NCBI GenBank assembly: GCA_965246935.1
Contig: CBDFGC010000019.1
Coordinates: 248,001-312,000, forward strand
Source of the DNA: JAZKFT01 sp965246935
GTDB taxonomy: Bacteria > Bacteroidota > Bacteroidia > Chitinophagales > Chitinophagaceae
Length of the DNA stretch: 64,000 nucleotides
Direction: 5' to 3'
In this document: positions 34,883 to 43,836 of the stretch, in pieces
How the letters are laid out: each line of letters begins with the position of its first letter
Position numbering within the stretch: the first letter of the stretch is position 1
Made by a program: the position numbers and the translations under genes
The notes under the pieces: model-generated
The model's database searches: none
Told to the model about the DNA's origin: nothing
What the model saw: only the letters and a program-made list of their open reading frames with translations

Positions 34883-37594
34883 ATGAAAAAATTCTTATCC
34901 ATAACTGGCTTACTGTTTATTGGTTGTGTTGCAAATGCACAAGTTATGAGAGTTCACAATTCCGGAGATACAATGTATGCGAATCCCATTTCTTCGGTGG
35001 ACAGTATTAAATTCGACAACATCTATTCTAAATTTAAAATAGGCGGAATTGGGGCTACGCTGAATATCCAAAAGGCATTCATTGATAGCATCACCTTTAC
35101 CAATAATACGGTAACCTTAACTAAAATATACATTATCTACAACGGCGCAGATGATGCTACCATTATCAACCCTTATGCTGCTCAGGGGGTTACCATTACG
35201 GCAACCGGCGGAACCGTAACCGTTACCGGCACCTCCGGAATCAGCAACCTGGAATATAATTTATTAGGTACCAGTACTGCAGGTAGTTTAACCATGAGTT
35301 CAACTACCCCGGCTACTTTTGTAATGAACAACCTGAATATCACGAATGCAGGCGGCCCGGCAATACAAATTACAAGTGGACAAACACATACCTTTATTGC
35401 AAAGGCCGGAACTACCAATACATTAACTGACGGTTCAGGAAACACGAAAAACGGAGCCCTCCAAACCAACGGAAAAATTATTCTAAGTGGAACAGGCTCA
35501 CTTGCTGTCAAGGGAGTGAGCAAACATGGAATTTCTACTACTTCCGCCATCGAATTGCAATCTTCCACCGTGACTGTAACGGCTGCTGCTTCTGATGGTT
35601 TCCATTCCGAAGGGTTTACCATGAGTGGCGGAACTGCAACCATTGCGGCTTCCATGGCCGATGGAATTGATGCCGGCGATGGCGCCATCACTATCACTAA
35701 CGGAACCATTAACGTAACTTCCACTGCTACCGATGTAAAAGCTTTGAAAACAGGAAACGGAACCATTACCATTTCCGGAGGAGCTGTTAATCTAAACGTG
35801 TCCGGAGGGGCTTCTAAAGCGATTGCTGCCAAAGGAATCATCACCATCGGCGCCGGAACTTTTGCTATTAACCTGTCGGGTGCTGCGGTACTTACTGCTT
35901 CGGGAAGCGGATACGATCCATCTTACTGTACAGCCATAAAATCAGATCGCCAGATAAATGTAAATGGTGGAAGTTTTACGATTCAAACAACTACTGCTGC
36001 TACCGGCGCAAAAGGTTTTTCTGCTGATAGCAGTATTACCATCACCAACGGAACCTTCAATATTACGACGGCGGCAGCAAGCACCAGCTATACCAATACG
36101 TCCGGCGTGGTGGATACTTACAATACAACGGCTTTCAGCACAGATGCCAATATCAATATCGCAGGTGGCATGTTTACCCTGATTAATACAGGAAGCGGAG
36201 GAAGAGCATTTTCTTCGGATAGTGGTATCAATGTAACCGGCGGAACGATCAACATCACCAACAGCGGCGCCGCAGGAAGAGGATTTAACGCTGATGGAAA
36301 TATTACTTTTGCCGGCGGAAATACAACCATCAATTTGTCAGGCGCAACCGTATTGACCGCTTCGGGCAGTGGGTACGATGCTTCTTATCCTACTGGTGTA
36401 AAAGCTGATGGGATTATTTACGTAAATTCAGGAACGGTTACCGTTACCGGAACTTCCACAGCAAGCGGTGCAAGAGGTTTATCGGCCGACAGTACCATCA
36501 ATGTATCAGGAGGTACCGTTAATATCACAATCGCAGGAAATGGTACCACTTACACCAATACTTCCGGAGTTTTAGACACTTATGCTGCCGCCGCTTTTTC
36601 TGCGGACCGGGCAATCATCATTACCGGTGGTTCGGTTACCACGGCAAGCTCCGGAACGGGTGGAAAGGGGTTAAATTCCGGTGGAACGATTACAATTGGT
36701 AGCGCTTCCGGTAGTCCTGTGTTAAACATCATCACCACCGGTGCAAGATTTTTGCAGTCTGGTACGGATTATAATCATCCCAAAACGATGGTAGCTACCG
36801 GCGCCATCAACATTATTAATGGAACCCTTACCATCGCCTCTACCGATGATGGCATTCATTCAGATGCGTCTATTACTATCAGTGGCGGCAATACTAAAAT
36901 TACGGCCAGCTCAACACTGATGGGTGTCGGCGAAGGAGTTGAATCGCCGATCATTAATTTTACCGGCGGGGTCACAAATATTACGGCTTCTAATGATGGG
37001 ATCAACGCTACCTATGGAACAGTAGTGGGCGGAACCGAATCCAATGACAACAGCCAGGTGAATATTTCCGGTGGCATTGTGATAGTGGCAGGAAGTGATG
37101 CCATTGACAGTAATGGAAATATTACCATTACCGGCGGAACAACGGTGGTTTGCGGCCCAACCTCTCAACCGGAAGAAGGAATCGATTTCAATGGTACCTT
37201 TTTAATGAACGGCGGTTTATTAATATCCGGCGGTTCCAATTCAAACATGACCAAGGCAATGGCTACCACATCCACACAGGTAGGTATGTATTTAAAATCC
37301 AGCGCTCAGTTAGCTGCAACCTCTGTATTGCATATTGAGAATGCTGCCGGTACTGAAATGATCACCTTTAAACCAAAGAATGCCGTATACTACTTCCATT
37401 TTTCAAGTCCGGCGCTGGCAAAAAGTACCCAGTATAAAGTATATTTTGGCGGAACGTATACCGGGGGAAGTTTTGTAGGTAATTCAACCGGTTGGGGTGC
37501 CTATACAGGTGGTACGTATTCCGTAACCGGCGCTACCTTAAAATCAACTTTCACCACATCAGCTACCAGTACAGTAAATACAATATCGTTTTAA
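34883..37594 (+). CDS. Large secreted Cthe_2159-like beta-helix, carbohydrate-binding protein
   Basis: A 903-residue protein with a signal peptide ending near residue 20 (VANAQ). An N-terminal module ends in KAFIDSITFTN. Then comes a long right-handed beta-helix of short Gly/Ser/Thr-rich turns of the kind ITISGGTVNITS, with phrases such as ALQTNGKIILSGTGSLAVKG, HGISTTSAIELQ and DGIDAGDGAITITNG that mark the Cthe_2159 family (carbohydrate-binding beta-helix related to polysaccharide lyases). The founding member from Clostridium thermocellum binds acidic polysaccharides such as polygalacturonate. An internal duplication is clear: VLTASGSGYDPSYCTAIKSD near residue 335 repeats as VLTASGSGYDASYPTGVKAD near 489. 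No sorting domain is visible at the C-terminus. Probably a cell-surface pectin-type binder. Confidence 0.82.
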   Translation: MKKFLSITGLLFIGCVANAQVMRVHNSGDTMYANPISSVDSIKFDNIYSKFKIGGIGATLNIQKAFIDSITFTNNTVTLTKIYIIYNGADDATIINPYAAQGVTITATGGTVTVTGTSGISNLEYNLLGTSTAGSLTMSSTTPATFVMNNLNITNAGGPAIQITSGQTHTFIAKAGTTNTLTDGSGNTKNGALQTNGKIILSGTGSLAVKGVSKHGISTTSAIELQSSTVTVTAAASDGFHSEGFTMSGGTATIAASMADGIDAGDGAITITNGTINVTSTATDVKALKTGNGTITISGGAVNLNVSGGASKAIAAKGIITIGAGTFAINLSGAAVLTASGSGYDPSYCTAIKSDRQINVNGGSFTIQTTTAATGAKGFSADSSITITNGTFNITTAAASTSYTNTSGVVDTYNTTAFSTDANINIAGGMFTLINTGSGGRAFSSDSGINVTGGTINITNSGAAGRGFNADGNITFAGGNTTINLSGATVLTASGSGYDASYPTGVKADGIIYVNSGTVTVTGTSTASGARGLSADSTINVSGGTVNITIAGNGTTYTNTSGVLDTYAAAAFSADRAIIITGGSVTTASSGTGGKGLNSGGTITIGSASGSPVLNIITTGARFLQSGTDYNHPKTMVATGAINIINGTLTIASTDDGIHSDASITISGGNTKITASSTLMGVGEGVESPIINFTGGVTNITASNDGINATYGTVVGGTESNDNSQVNISGGIVIVAGSDAIDSNGNITITGGTTVVCGPTSQPEEGIDFNGTFLMNGGLLISGGSNSNMTKAMATTSTQVGMYLKSSAQLAATSVLHIENAAGTEMITFKPKNAVYYFHFSSPALAKSTQYKVYFGGTYTGGSFVGNSTGWGAYTGGTYSVTGATLKSTFTTSATSTVNTISF

Positions 37595-37615
37595 TATATT
37601 AATATTTAATTCAGA

Positions 37616-37643
37616 GGCTGCCTGAAACAGGCAGCCTTTTTTT
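37616..37643 (+). terminator. Strong rho-independent terminator
   Basis: A perfect 9-bp stem GGCTGCCTG/CAGGCAGCC with an AAA loop, followed by seven T (37637-37643), 21 bases after the beta-helix gene. Confidence 0.92.
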
Positions 37644-37798
37644 ACCTGCTACCATAAGAATTTCCACTCTGTAAATTGTAATACCAGTTTCAAACAGGTT
37701 GCTGACTTTAATAACGAGGCGTCCGGAAGTGGCAAAATATAAACACAGGTTTTCTGCGGCGGATTCGTATTTGTTGAAAAGTTAATAAGGATTTTTTC

Positions 37799-38000
37799 AA
37801 AGCCCTGAAAGGGCGGTAATAACGTAGCGTAGGGCAACGCCCTATGAAATATATGTGGTTTACCATGCATTATAAGCCCTGAAAGGGCGTAAGCGCAACA
37901 GGGGTTATTACGCCCTTCTAGGGCTTTGTAAAATTGTTACTTACTATTTTATTCACAGGGCTTTACCCTGCGCTAAACTATTGCCGCCTTTTCAGGGCTT
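37799..38000. repeat. Cluster of bipartite hairpin repeats (family A), three copies
   Basis: Forward copies begin AGCCCTGAAAGGGCG at 37801 and 37875; a reverse copy ends CCGCCTTTTCAGGGCTTTG near 38000. The first copy also has the second hairpin TAGGGC/GCCCTA (37830-37843). The same module is at 18288 and 44531. Confidence 0.85.
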
Positions 38001-38245
38001 TGCATTCGCTTTCGAACACTTATACGCAACATCGAATTTGTATCCTTATTTTGTCGCATCTGGCGGCTCATTATTAAAAGTTCATCATCAAATTTAAAGC
38101 GGACACAGGACGCTGTTTGACAAGCACTACAACCTCTACCAAAACTCAGACAGTATGTCGCATAACTTTCAGCAAAAGTTCGGCAGTTATCGTAAGTAAA
38201 TTTCGGTTGACAGACGGATGATAAAATACAATTTTTTAATAAGAA

Positions 38246-38280
38246 AGGGACTGTCTCTACTTTTGAGACAGCCCCTTTTT
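38246..38280. terminator. Hairpin terminator at the symporter 3' end
   Basis: GGGACTGTCTC and GAGACAGCCCC pair across a short loop, with T on the plus side (CCCCTTTTT) and TTTCTTATT on the minus side. It can end the minus-strand symporter transcript, 23 bases beyond its stop. Confidence 0.7.
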
Positions 38281-38302
38281 AGTAAAATCATGCTACAAAC
38301 TA

Positions 38303-40042
38303 TTACCAGAACTTAACGTAAATAGCGGTCAGCAGCAACAATGTAATCACAATCATCGCCAGGATTTTTGGTGTTACTTTAAACATTCCCTTCTCTATCA
38401 CAATGGCTTTCGGATTTACTTTAGGGCCTGCCAGGCTTATTGCCACCATAACCAGTACGGTAAATACAAACGACCATCCCATACAAATCAGGAACGGAAT
38501 TTCCCAGGTGTGCTCTGCTATACCCTTTGCATTATCCTTTATTGTTTCAAAAGAAGTATATAAAAGCGTTTCGTGGCCAAACCATTGCGGGGCGTAATTA
38601 TTAAATACCACTGAAACAATAAAGCCGGTGATGATACCTGCCAGTGCAGCAGCACCGGTAGTACGTTTCCAGAACATACCCAACAGGAACATCGCCAGGA
38701 TGCCGGGACTAATGAAGCCGGTATATTTTTGGATAAACGTGAATCCACCTTCGCCGCCGATTCCTAACGCATCACTCCAGGTAAGAAAAATACCGACGAC
38801 CATCGCTACCACAATTGTAATTCTTCCAACCGTAACCAATTGGGTTTCGCTGGCATTTTTACCCATGTACTTTTTGTAGATGTCCAGCGTAAAAATGGTC
38901 GAAATACTATTGGCCTTACCGGCAAGCGATGCAACAATAGCGGCTGTAAGTGCTGCAACAGATAAACCCTTTAATCCCGTAGGCAAGAAATTCAGAACAG
39001 AAGAGTACGCACCATCTTTAATTTTATAATAATGGCCAGGGTCAACATTTGCTGTCATGCCGGCCAGGCTTACGTTGTGCCTGTAAAGTACGTAGGCTGC
39101 AATACCGGGTAGCATTACAATAATTGGCATCATTATTTTAAGCATACCCGCAAATAAAATCCCGGTACGGGCCGTGTTCAGGTTAGCGCCCAATGCCCGT
39201 TGCGTAATATATTGGTTACATCCCCAGTAATTCAGATTTACAATCCACTGTCCTAAAAAATACATGGCAATACCAGGAAGTATCACATAGCGTTGCACAT
39301 CATATTGCGGAGCACCTGATGGCGGTGGCTTCTTAAAGATCATGTGAAAATGATCCGGTGAGTCTTTCATCAACGTCGTGAAACCATCCCAGGCGCCACC
39401 ACTATGGTCGCCAAGGGCCTTGCTTACCGTGTGTAAGGCAAAGTACACTGTGGCCAAACCACCGATAATTAATACTGCTACCTGTATTACATCGGTATAG
39501 CCAATCACCTTCATACCACCCAGCGTAATAATCAGTGCAAAAGCGGCAAGGCATAGCATAATTAGATGGAGATACTGCCCGCCAGCCAAACCATTGATGG
39601 CTTTTGCACCCAGGTACAAAATAGAAGTCAGGTTTACCAGCACATACAAAAACAACCAGAAGATGGTCATAATGAGTGATACCGTTTCATTATACCGCAT
39701 TTTTAAAAACTGCGGCATGGTATATATCTTATTTTTAAGATAAATAGGAATAAACCAAACCGCAATAATAATAAGCGCTATGGCGGCTACCCACTCATAC
39801 GCAGCTACCGCAACGCCGGCAAAAAAGCCATCACCGCTCATACCCACAAACTGCTCCGCCGAAATATTGGAGGCAATCAGCGAGGCGCCAATGGCCCACC
39901 ACGTAAGCGACCCTTCGGCCAGGAAAAAGTCATGCGTATCCTGTACGGCTTTCTTTTTCCGGTTGTAGATCCAGATACCATAGGCGGATACAATAACGAA
40001 GTAAATGACGAAAATAATTTTGTCGCTGGTTGAGAGATTCAT
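38303..40042 (-). CDS. Sodium:solute symporter (SSS family), probable L-arabinose importer
   Basis: A 579-residue inner-membrane transporter with about 14 hydrophobic helices. SSS features include the first helix KIIFVIYFVIVSAYGIWIY, WWAIGASLIASNISAEQFVG, GGMKVIGYTDVIQV, WGCNQYITQRALGA and LKGLSVAALTAAIVASLAG. The NISAEQF region and the sodium-site helix (AALTAAIVASLAGKANS) are intact. It is encoded 158 bp after araA on the same strand, so it probably brings L-arabinose into the cell; glucose- or galactose-type substrates cannot be excluded on sequence alone. A hairpin terminator follows. Confidence 0.9.
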   Translation of the reverse strand: MNLSTSDKIIFVIYFVIVSAYGIWIYNRKKKAVQDTHDFFLAEGSLTWWAIGASLIASNISAEQFVGMSGDGFFAGVAVAAYEWVAAIALIIIAVWFIPIYLKNKIYTMPQFLKMRYNETVSLIMTIFWLFLYVLVNLTSILYLGAKAINGLAGGQYLHLIMLCLAAFALIITLGGMKVIGYTDVIQVAVLIIGGLATVYFALHTVSKALGDHSGGAWDGFTTLMKDSPDHFHMIFKKPPPSGAPQYDVQRYVILPGIAMYFLGQWIVNLNYWGCNQYITQRALGANLNTARTGILFAGMLKIMMPIIVMLPGIAAYVLYRHNVSLAGMTANVDPGHYYKIKDGAYSSVLNFLPTGLKGLSVAALTAAIVASLAGKANSISTIFTLDIYKKYMGKNASETQLVTVGRITIVVAMVVGIFLTWSDALGIGGEGGFTFIQKYTGFISPGILAMFLLGMFWKRTTGAAALAGIITGFIVSVVFNNYAPQWFGHETLLYTSFETIKDNAKGIAEHTWEIPFLICMGWSFVFTVLVMVAISLAGPKVNPKAIVIEKGMFKVTPKILAMIVITLLLLTAIYVKFW

Positions 40043-40094
40043 AAGCGTTGCAATCAGTTTTTAATGGGGTAATAAAAAAAATGTTTATTTATCT

Positions 40095-40199
40095 GTTCAC
40101 TTGTTTACTCGTTCACTCGTTCTGTAGTTTATGATTCAAAACGAAATGTAAGGGTTAGTTTTTCAACAAGTAAATTTGTGAACAAGTAAACGTGTGAAC
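40095..40199. repeat. 22-bp imperfect inverted repeat between araA and the symporter
   Basis: Arms at 40095-40116 and 40178-40199 match at 19 of 22 positions when one is reversed. Both contain GTTCAC at each end and a TTTAC core. The right arm begins one base from the araA stop codon (40201-40203). The loop would be 61 bases. Confidence 0.8.
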
Positions 40200-40200
40200 T

Positions 40201-41691
40201 TTACTTGTACGCTGCATCGCTCCAGCGCAACTCATTCTTAAGCTGATAAAGATTGGTATTTTTTCCTATTAAAACATATTCTATACCCGCCATTTCTGCA
40301 AAATCTTCAAAATGAGCAGAAGTAAGGTTTTGACTGTAACCGCTATGGTGGGCGCCACCAGCATAAATCCAGGCGGCACAGCCGGTAGCCATATCTGGTA
40401 AAGGCTTCCAGAGTGCACGTGCTACAGGCAGTTTTGGCAAATCATGCTGTGGTGCTACTGCTTCTACTTCATTCACAATCAGTCGAAAACGATTACCCAT
40501 ATCTACAATACTTGCATTCAGTGCTGCACCGGCGCCGGAATTAAATACAAGCCGCACCGGATCTTCCTTGCCGCCAATACCCAACGGATGAATTTCACAA
40601 CTTGGTTTGCTGTTAGCGATACTGGGGCATACTTCCAGCATATGGCTACCTAATACCAAATTGTTATTTGGCTCAAAATGGTACGTGTAATCTTCCATAA
40701 AGCTATTGCCGCCTTGCAAGCCGCTACCCATCACTTTCATGGCACGTACTAATGCTACTGTTTTCCAGTCGCCTTCACCGGCAAAACCATAGCCTGCTGC
40801 CATCATCCGTTGTGCCGCAATGCCCGGCAGTTGCTTCATGCCATGCAGGTCTTCAAACGTATCGGTAAAACCTTTATAATTACCAGCTTCCAAAAATGTT
40901 TTCAATCCTATTTCAATACGGGCTGCATCTAACAAACTTTGCCGTTGGTTGCCATCCTTTAATAAACCGGTTGCCAGCGTGTACGTGTCTTCGTACTCCT
41001 GCACCAGTTTGTCTACATCGGCATCGCTGGCTTCGTTAATCACTTTTACCAGGTCACCAATGCCATAGGTATTTACGCTGTAGCCAAATTTATATTCGGC
41101 TTCTACCTTATCGCCATCGGTTACCGCTACATACCGCATGTTGTCGCCAAAGCGAACGAACCTGGCACCTTGCCAGTCGTTCCAGCCGGCGGCCGCCCGT
41201 GCCCAGGTGTTTATTTGCTGGTGTACGTCTTCGCTTTGCCAATGCCCAACTACTACCCGGCGGTTCAGCCGCATCCGGCTCATGATGAAACCAAACTCCC
41301 GGTCGCCATGGGCACTCTGGTTCAGGTTCATAAAGTCCATGTCAATGCTGTCCCACGGAATATCCCGGTTGAACTGCGTATGCAGGTGCAGCAGCGGCTT
41401 TTGTAAAATCTTCAGCCCGGTGATCCACATTTTAGCAGGGCTAAACGTATGCATCCACGCAATAATGCCAATACAATTTTGGGCCACGTTGGCTTCCCGG
41501 CATACGGCAAAAATTTCTTCTGTCGATTTCACCGTTGGTTTAAAAACCACCCGAACCGGTATAGCTGCCGCATCGTTCAGCGAGCCGGCAATTTCCTGCG
41601 AATGGGTAGCTACCTGTGCCAGTGTTTCAGCGCCATACAAATCCTGGCTGCCGGTTACAAACCACACTTCCAGTTGTTTTAGATCAGTCAT
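40201..41691 (-). CDS. araA: L-arabinose isomerase
   Basis: A 496-residue cytoplasmic enzyme converting L-arabinose to L-ribulose. The family start WFVTGSQDLYG (10-20) is exact. Manganese ligands match: E in GFAGEGDWKT, E in NSFMEDYTYHF, H in VLGSHMLEVCP and H in IYAGGAHHSGYSQ. HTFSPAKMWITGL is also diagnostic. Length equals the usual 495-500 residues. The symporter follows downstream; GH127 and araD are on the same strand 3.4 kb upstream, separated by hypothetical genes. L-ribulokinase (araB), needed between this enzyme and AraD, is not in the window. Confidence 0.97.
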   Translation of the reverse strand: MTDLKQLEVWFVTGSQDLYGAETLAQVATHSQEIAGSLNDAAAIPVRVVFKPTVKSTEEIFAVCREANVAQNCIGIIAWMHTFSPAKMWITGLKILQKPLLHLHTQFNRDIPWDSIDMDFMNLNQSAHGDREFGFIMSRMRLNRRVVVGHWQSEDVHQQINTWARAAAGWNDWQGARFVRFGDNMRYVAVTDGDKVEAEYKFGYSVNTYGIGDLVKVINEASDADVDKLVQEYEDTYTLATGLLKDGNQRQSLLDAARIEIGLKTFLEAGNYKGFTDTFEDLHGMKQLPGIAAQRMMAAGYGFAGEGDWKTVALVRAMKVMGSGLQGGNSFMEDYTYHFEPNNNLVLGSHMLEVCPSIANSKPSCEIHPLGIGGKEDPVRLVFNSGAGAALNASIVDMGNRFRLIVNEVEAVAPQHDLPKLPVARALWKPLPDMATGCAAWIYAGGAHHSGYSQNLTSAHFEDFAEMAGIEYVLIGKNTNLYQLKNELRWSDAAYK

Positions 41692-42015
41692 TTTTTGAGA
41701 AGGTATAAGTTATGAGAGATGAGTTATGAGATGGGATGCAATTAATACATTTTTTGGAGACGGGCTTTTTGTTTTTCACAAGGCATCTTCGTTGTAATCT
41801 TTGATTTGTCGTTTTCTTTTCTTTCAGTGAAAGAGAAGAAAAGGATCTCCCTTGTACGTCTTATTATCATGGCGGCAATTGCCCAAATTTTCAGCGGGTT
41901 GCAACTTTTGGCAAGTTCCCAAACTTGGCAAAAGTTTTATTCGGGAGGTTGGAGTTGCGGGATAAAAAGAAAATTATACAAAAGAGGAACTAAGTTGAAA
42001 ATTTTGAAGACCAGT
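41692..42015. other. Gap upstream of araA with a stem-loop
   Basis: This 324-base gap carries the presumed araA promoter (minus strand), but no clear box was identified. It includes a 15-bp near-perfect inverted repeat at 41903-41936. A 77-codon plus-strand frame from 41806 looks like chance. Confidence 0.5.
41903..41936. repeat. 15-bp inverted repeat, AACTTTTGGCAAGTT type
   Basis: Arms 41903-41917 and 41922-41936 pair at 14 of 15 positions around a 4-base loop CCCA. The single mismatch is at the ninth base. It can form a very stable hairpin or cruciform between araA and the next gene. Confidence 0.8.
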
Positions 42016-42840
42016 TTACTTCAATTCAAAACCTTTTGAATTGAAGTAACTTTGTAACTTAGTATCCGACCAGATAAGCGAATACTTTTTACTGAAAAAA
42101 TTAAAATGAACTTGAATCATTCTATAGCAATATAGGAAAAATTCTTCAAATATTTGTGTTTCTGCTTGTTGCTCCGCTTCTACTGACGGGAATGGATATG
42201 TTATATGGCTGTAATGTACGTGCCTTGTCAATTCTTTATAGAGAGCATAAGAACGCTCAACTTGAGTTAAATTGCTTTTATCATTGATTAAGGCTTCACA
42301 TAAAATGGCAATATTTTCAGATTTTTTGAATTTACCTTTTCCAACTTTACTTGAAAAGTATACATCATAATTTGGATTGGCCAAAAGTCTTTGTCTTTCG
42401 TCTGTAACTAATTCCTTTGTACTAAGCTGCTTATGTTTACTCTCAAAGTATTTTTCATTAAATTTTGCACTAAACTCTGCTGTTTTCAATCTGTGATCAA
42501 GTGCCTCTGCTTGAATTTTAATTATTTCTTCTTCAGGATTGTTACTCAAATCGACGCTTAATAATCTTATAAAATCGTCAAGTAACACTCTACAAAGGAT
42601 ATAGCTGGAAGTTGATGGCTGTTTTGAATTACTATCTAAAATTATAGAAAGGTCACTCAGGATTATTACCGATCGAGTTAGCAGTGCTAAATAAAAAGTT
42701 TCAACCGATGTCGGATTTATATCAAATTCTTTCAACTGTAAAAAAATATTGTACGCCGTCTCACTGAGATCTTTCGCCAACTCAGAAGCTTTTTCTTTTT
42801 TCATGCTAAGGATTTTTTTGTCTCCGATTCGTGTCTCCAA
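42016..42840 (-). CDS. Hypothetical protein (274 residues), helical
   Basis: An all-helical, soluble-looking protein (KASELAKDLSETAYNIFLQL, VETFYLALLTRSVIILSDLS, YILCRVLLDDFIRLL, LTRHVHYSHITYPFPSVEAE). The pattern of a conserved histidine pair (RHVHYSH) after a long helical region resembles DUF5677-type proteins, but this is only a resemblance. A later start at 42804 (MKKEKAS) is also possible. The gene is strongly AT-rich compared with araA next to it, which suggests recent acquisition. Function unknown. Confidence 0.65.
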   Translation of the reverse strand: METRIGDKKILSMKKEKASELAKDLSETAYNIFLQLKEFDINPTSVETFYLALLTRSVIILSDLSIILDSNSKQPSTSSYILCRVLLDDFIRLLSVDLSNNPEEEIIKIQAEALDHRLKTAEFSAKFNEKYFESKHKQLSTKELVTDERQRLLANPNYDVYFSSKVGKGKFKKSENIAILCEALINDKSNLTQVERSYALYKELTRHVHYSHITYPFPSVEAEQQAETQIFEEFFLYCYRMIQVHFNFFSKKYSLIWSDTKLQSYFNSKGFELK

Positions 42841-43052
42841 ACCGGATGTTGAATTATTGATGTTTATTTTTATGAATTTACTTAAAAATTCATGTTCGAT
42901 GGCAAAATCCTTTTTCAGCGTGTGCTAACGTTTCGAGTTGTGGGACACTAACAGGGCGAAAACAGGTTTTTCTCATTTATTTTTAACACCGTATTTTTCA
43001 CATGGATTCGATTTGTACCACTTGCATTGCAGTGCTATCTATAAAAACTTAC

Positions 43053-43652
43053 TTATTCCCATTTCGAAATTAAAACAGTAACTGCTGCTAGATTATGAAA
43101 TAAGTTTTTGTAGTTCTCAAATAATTTTTTTGAGATTGACTCCTGTTTCGATTTGGCTGAAAAAGCTAAAATAATCAGTTTGTCTTTATAATAAACAAAA
43201 TAATATAAAGAATAAATAGTAAGTCTACCAATAGGATTATCAGATGTTTTGCAAACAATTGCTTCACCACAGTCTACACCATCTAGTTTGATTTGACGAC
43301 CAGAAATAAATGTTCCTAAGTTTACACAGAAATTTTTCAAACCTATTTGACTAAACGTTTCTGCAATTTCTTCTTTTGTTAATTCTGTAGGAATTTTGTT
43401 TACTGAAAGAGTTTCAATTATCAAGCTACCTTCCAGTGGTGTAATCGAAAAGTTTTTGACGATATGGGGCCTTTCGCCATCAGTTTGTATCCATTTACAT
43501 GGTACGGAAAGTTTTATTTTTAGACCTAGTGACTTGCCAGTCCCATCTGTCGAAAAACTACAACGATCTTTCCAAAATGTAGAAGGAGATGGTTGTGAAA
43601 ATCCTTTTATAGTAAAAAAAAGGAAAAAAAATGATAGCAAAATTTTCATCAA
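43053..43652 (-). CDS. Secreted protein of unknown function (199 residues)
   Basis: A protein with a signal peptide (MMKILLSFFFLFFTIKGFSQ, 20 residues) and a compact C-terminal part (LKIKLSVPCKWIQTDGERPHIVKNF, IYSLYYFVYYKDKLIILAFSA). The layout, a mixed beta domain with a late YKDKLIILAF strand, resembles small exported stress or PsbP-like proteins, but I cannot place it. It is AT-rich like its neighbour and lies in the same block between araA and GH127. Confidence 0.65.
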   Translation of the reverse strand: MMKILLSFFFLFFTIKGFSQPSPSTFWKDRCSFSTDGTGKSLGLKIKLSVPCKWIQTDGERPHIVKNFSITPLEGSLIIETLSVNKIPTELTKEEIAETFSQIGLKNFCVNLGTFISGRQIKLDGVDCGEAIVCKTSDNPIGRLTIYSLYYFVYYKDKLIILAFSAKSKQESISKKLFENYKNLFHNLAAVTVLISKWE

Positions 43653-43708
43653 ACCAAATTTATTTTTTCGATTGAATGTAACTAATAGTTAATACTGTTA
43701 AATAGGTG

Positions 43709-43798
43709 CCGGACTCTATCCGGTGTCTATTCGTTATTGATGTTCGACTTTCAAGCAAACCGTAGATAAGTAACATGTAAACACAGGACGGAGTCCTG
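43709..43798. repeat. Pair of short hairpins with GGACTC/GAGTCC motifs
   Basis: CCGGA/TCCGG (43709-43713 and 43719-43723) and CAGGAC/GTCCTG (43784-43789 and 43793-43798) flank a 60-base segment. Similar phrases (CACAGGACG) occur near 38098, so it looks like another dispersed repeat. Confidence 0.55.
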
Positions 43799-43836
43799 CG
43801 CTTACAAAACCTGCTACAAATACTGTTTGAAATTCA

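Larger units (their letters stand above)
37644..38302. other. Long gap filled with hairpin repeats
   Basis: No gene is visible between the terminator at 37643 and the symporter stop codon. It holds the family A cluster (37799-38000), about 230 bases of AT-rich sequence with no feature I can name, and the hairpin at 38246-38275. Confidence 0.6.

Noticed and set aside
35182..35847. A 221-codon minus-strand open frame opposite the beta-helix gene
   Set aside because: It is an antisense shadow of a low-complexity, repetitive coding sequence; its protein is valine/proline-rich and has no start signals or family resemblance.
41138..41698. A 186-codon plus-strand frame opposite araA
   Set aside because: Antisense shadow of araA; cysteine/serine-rich and without any domain.
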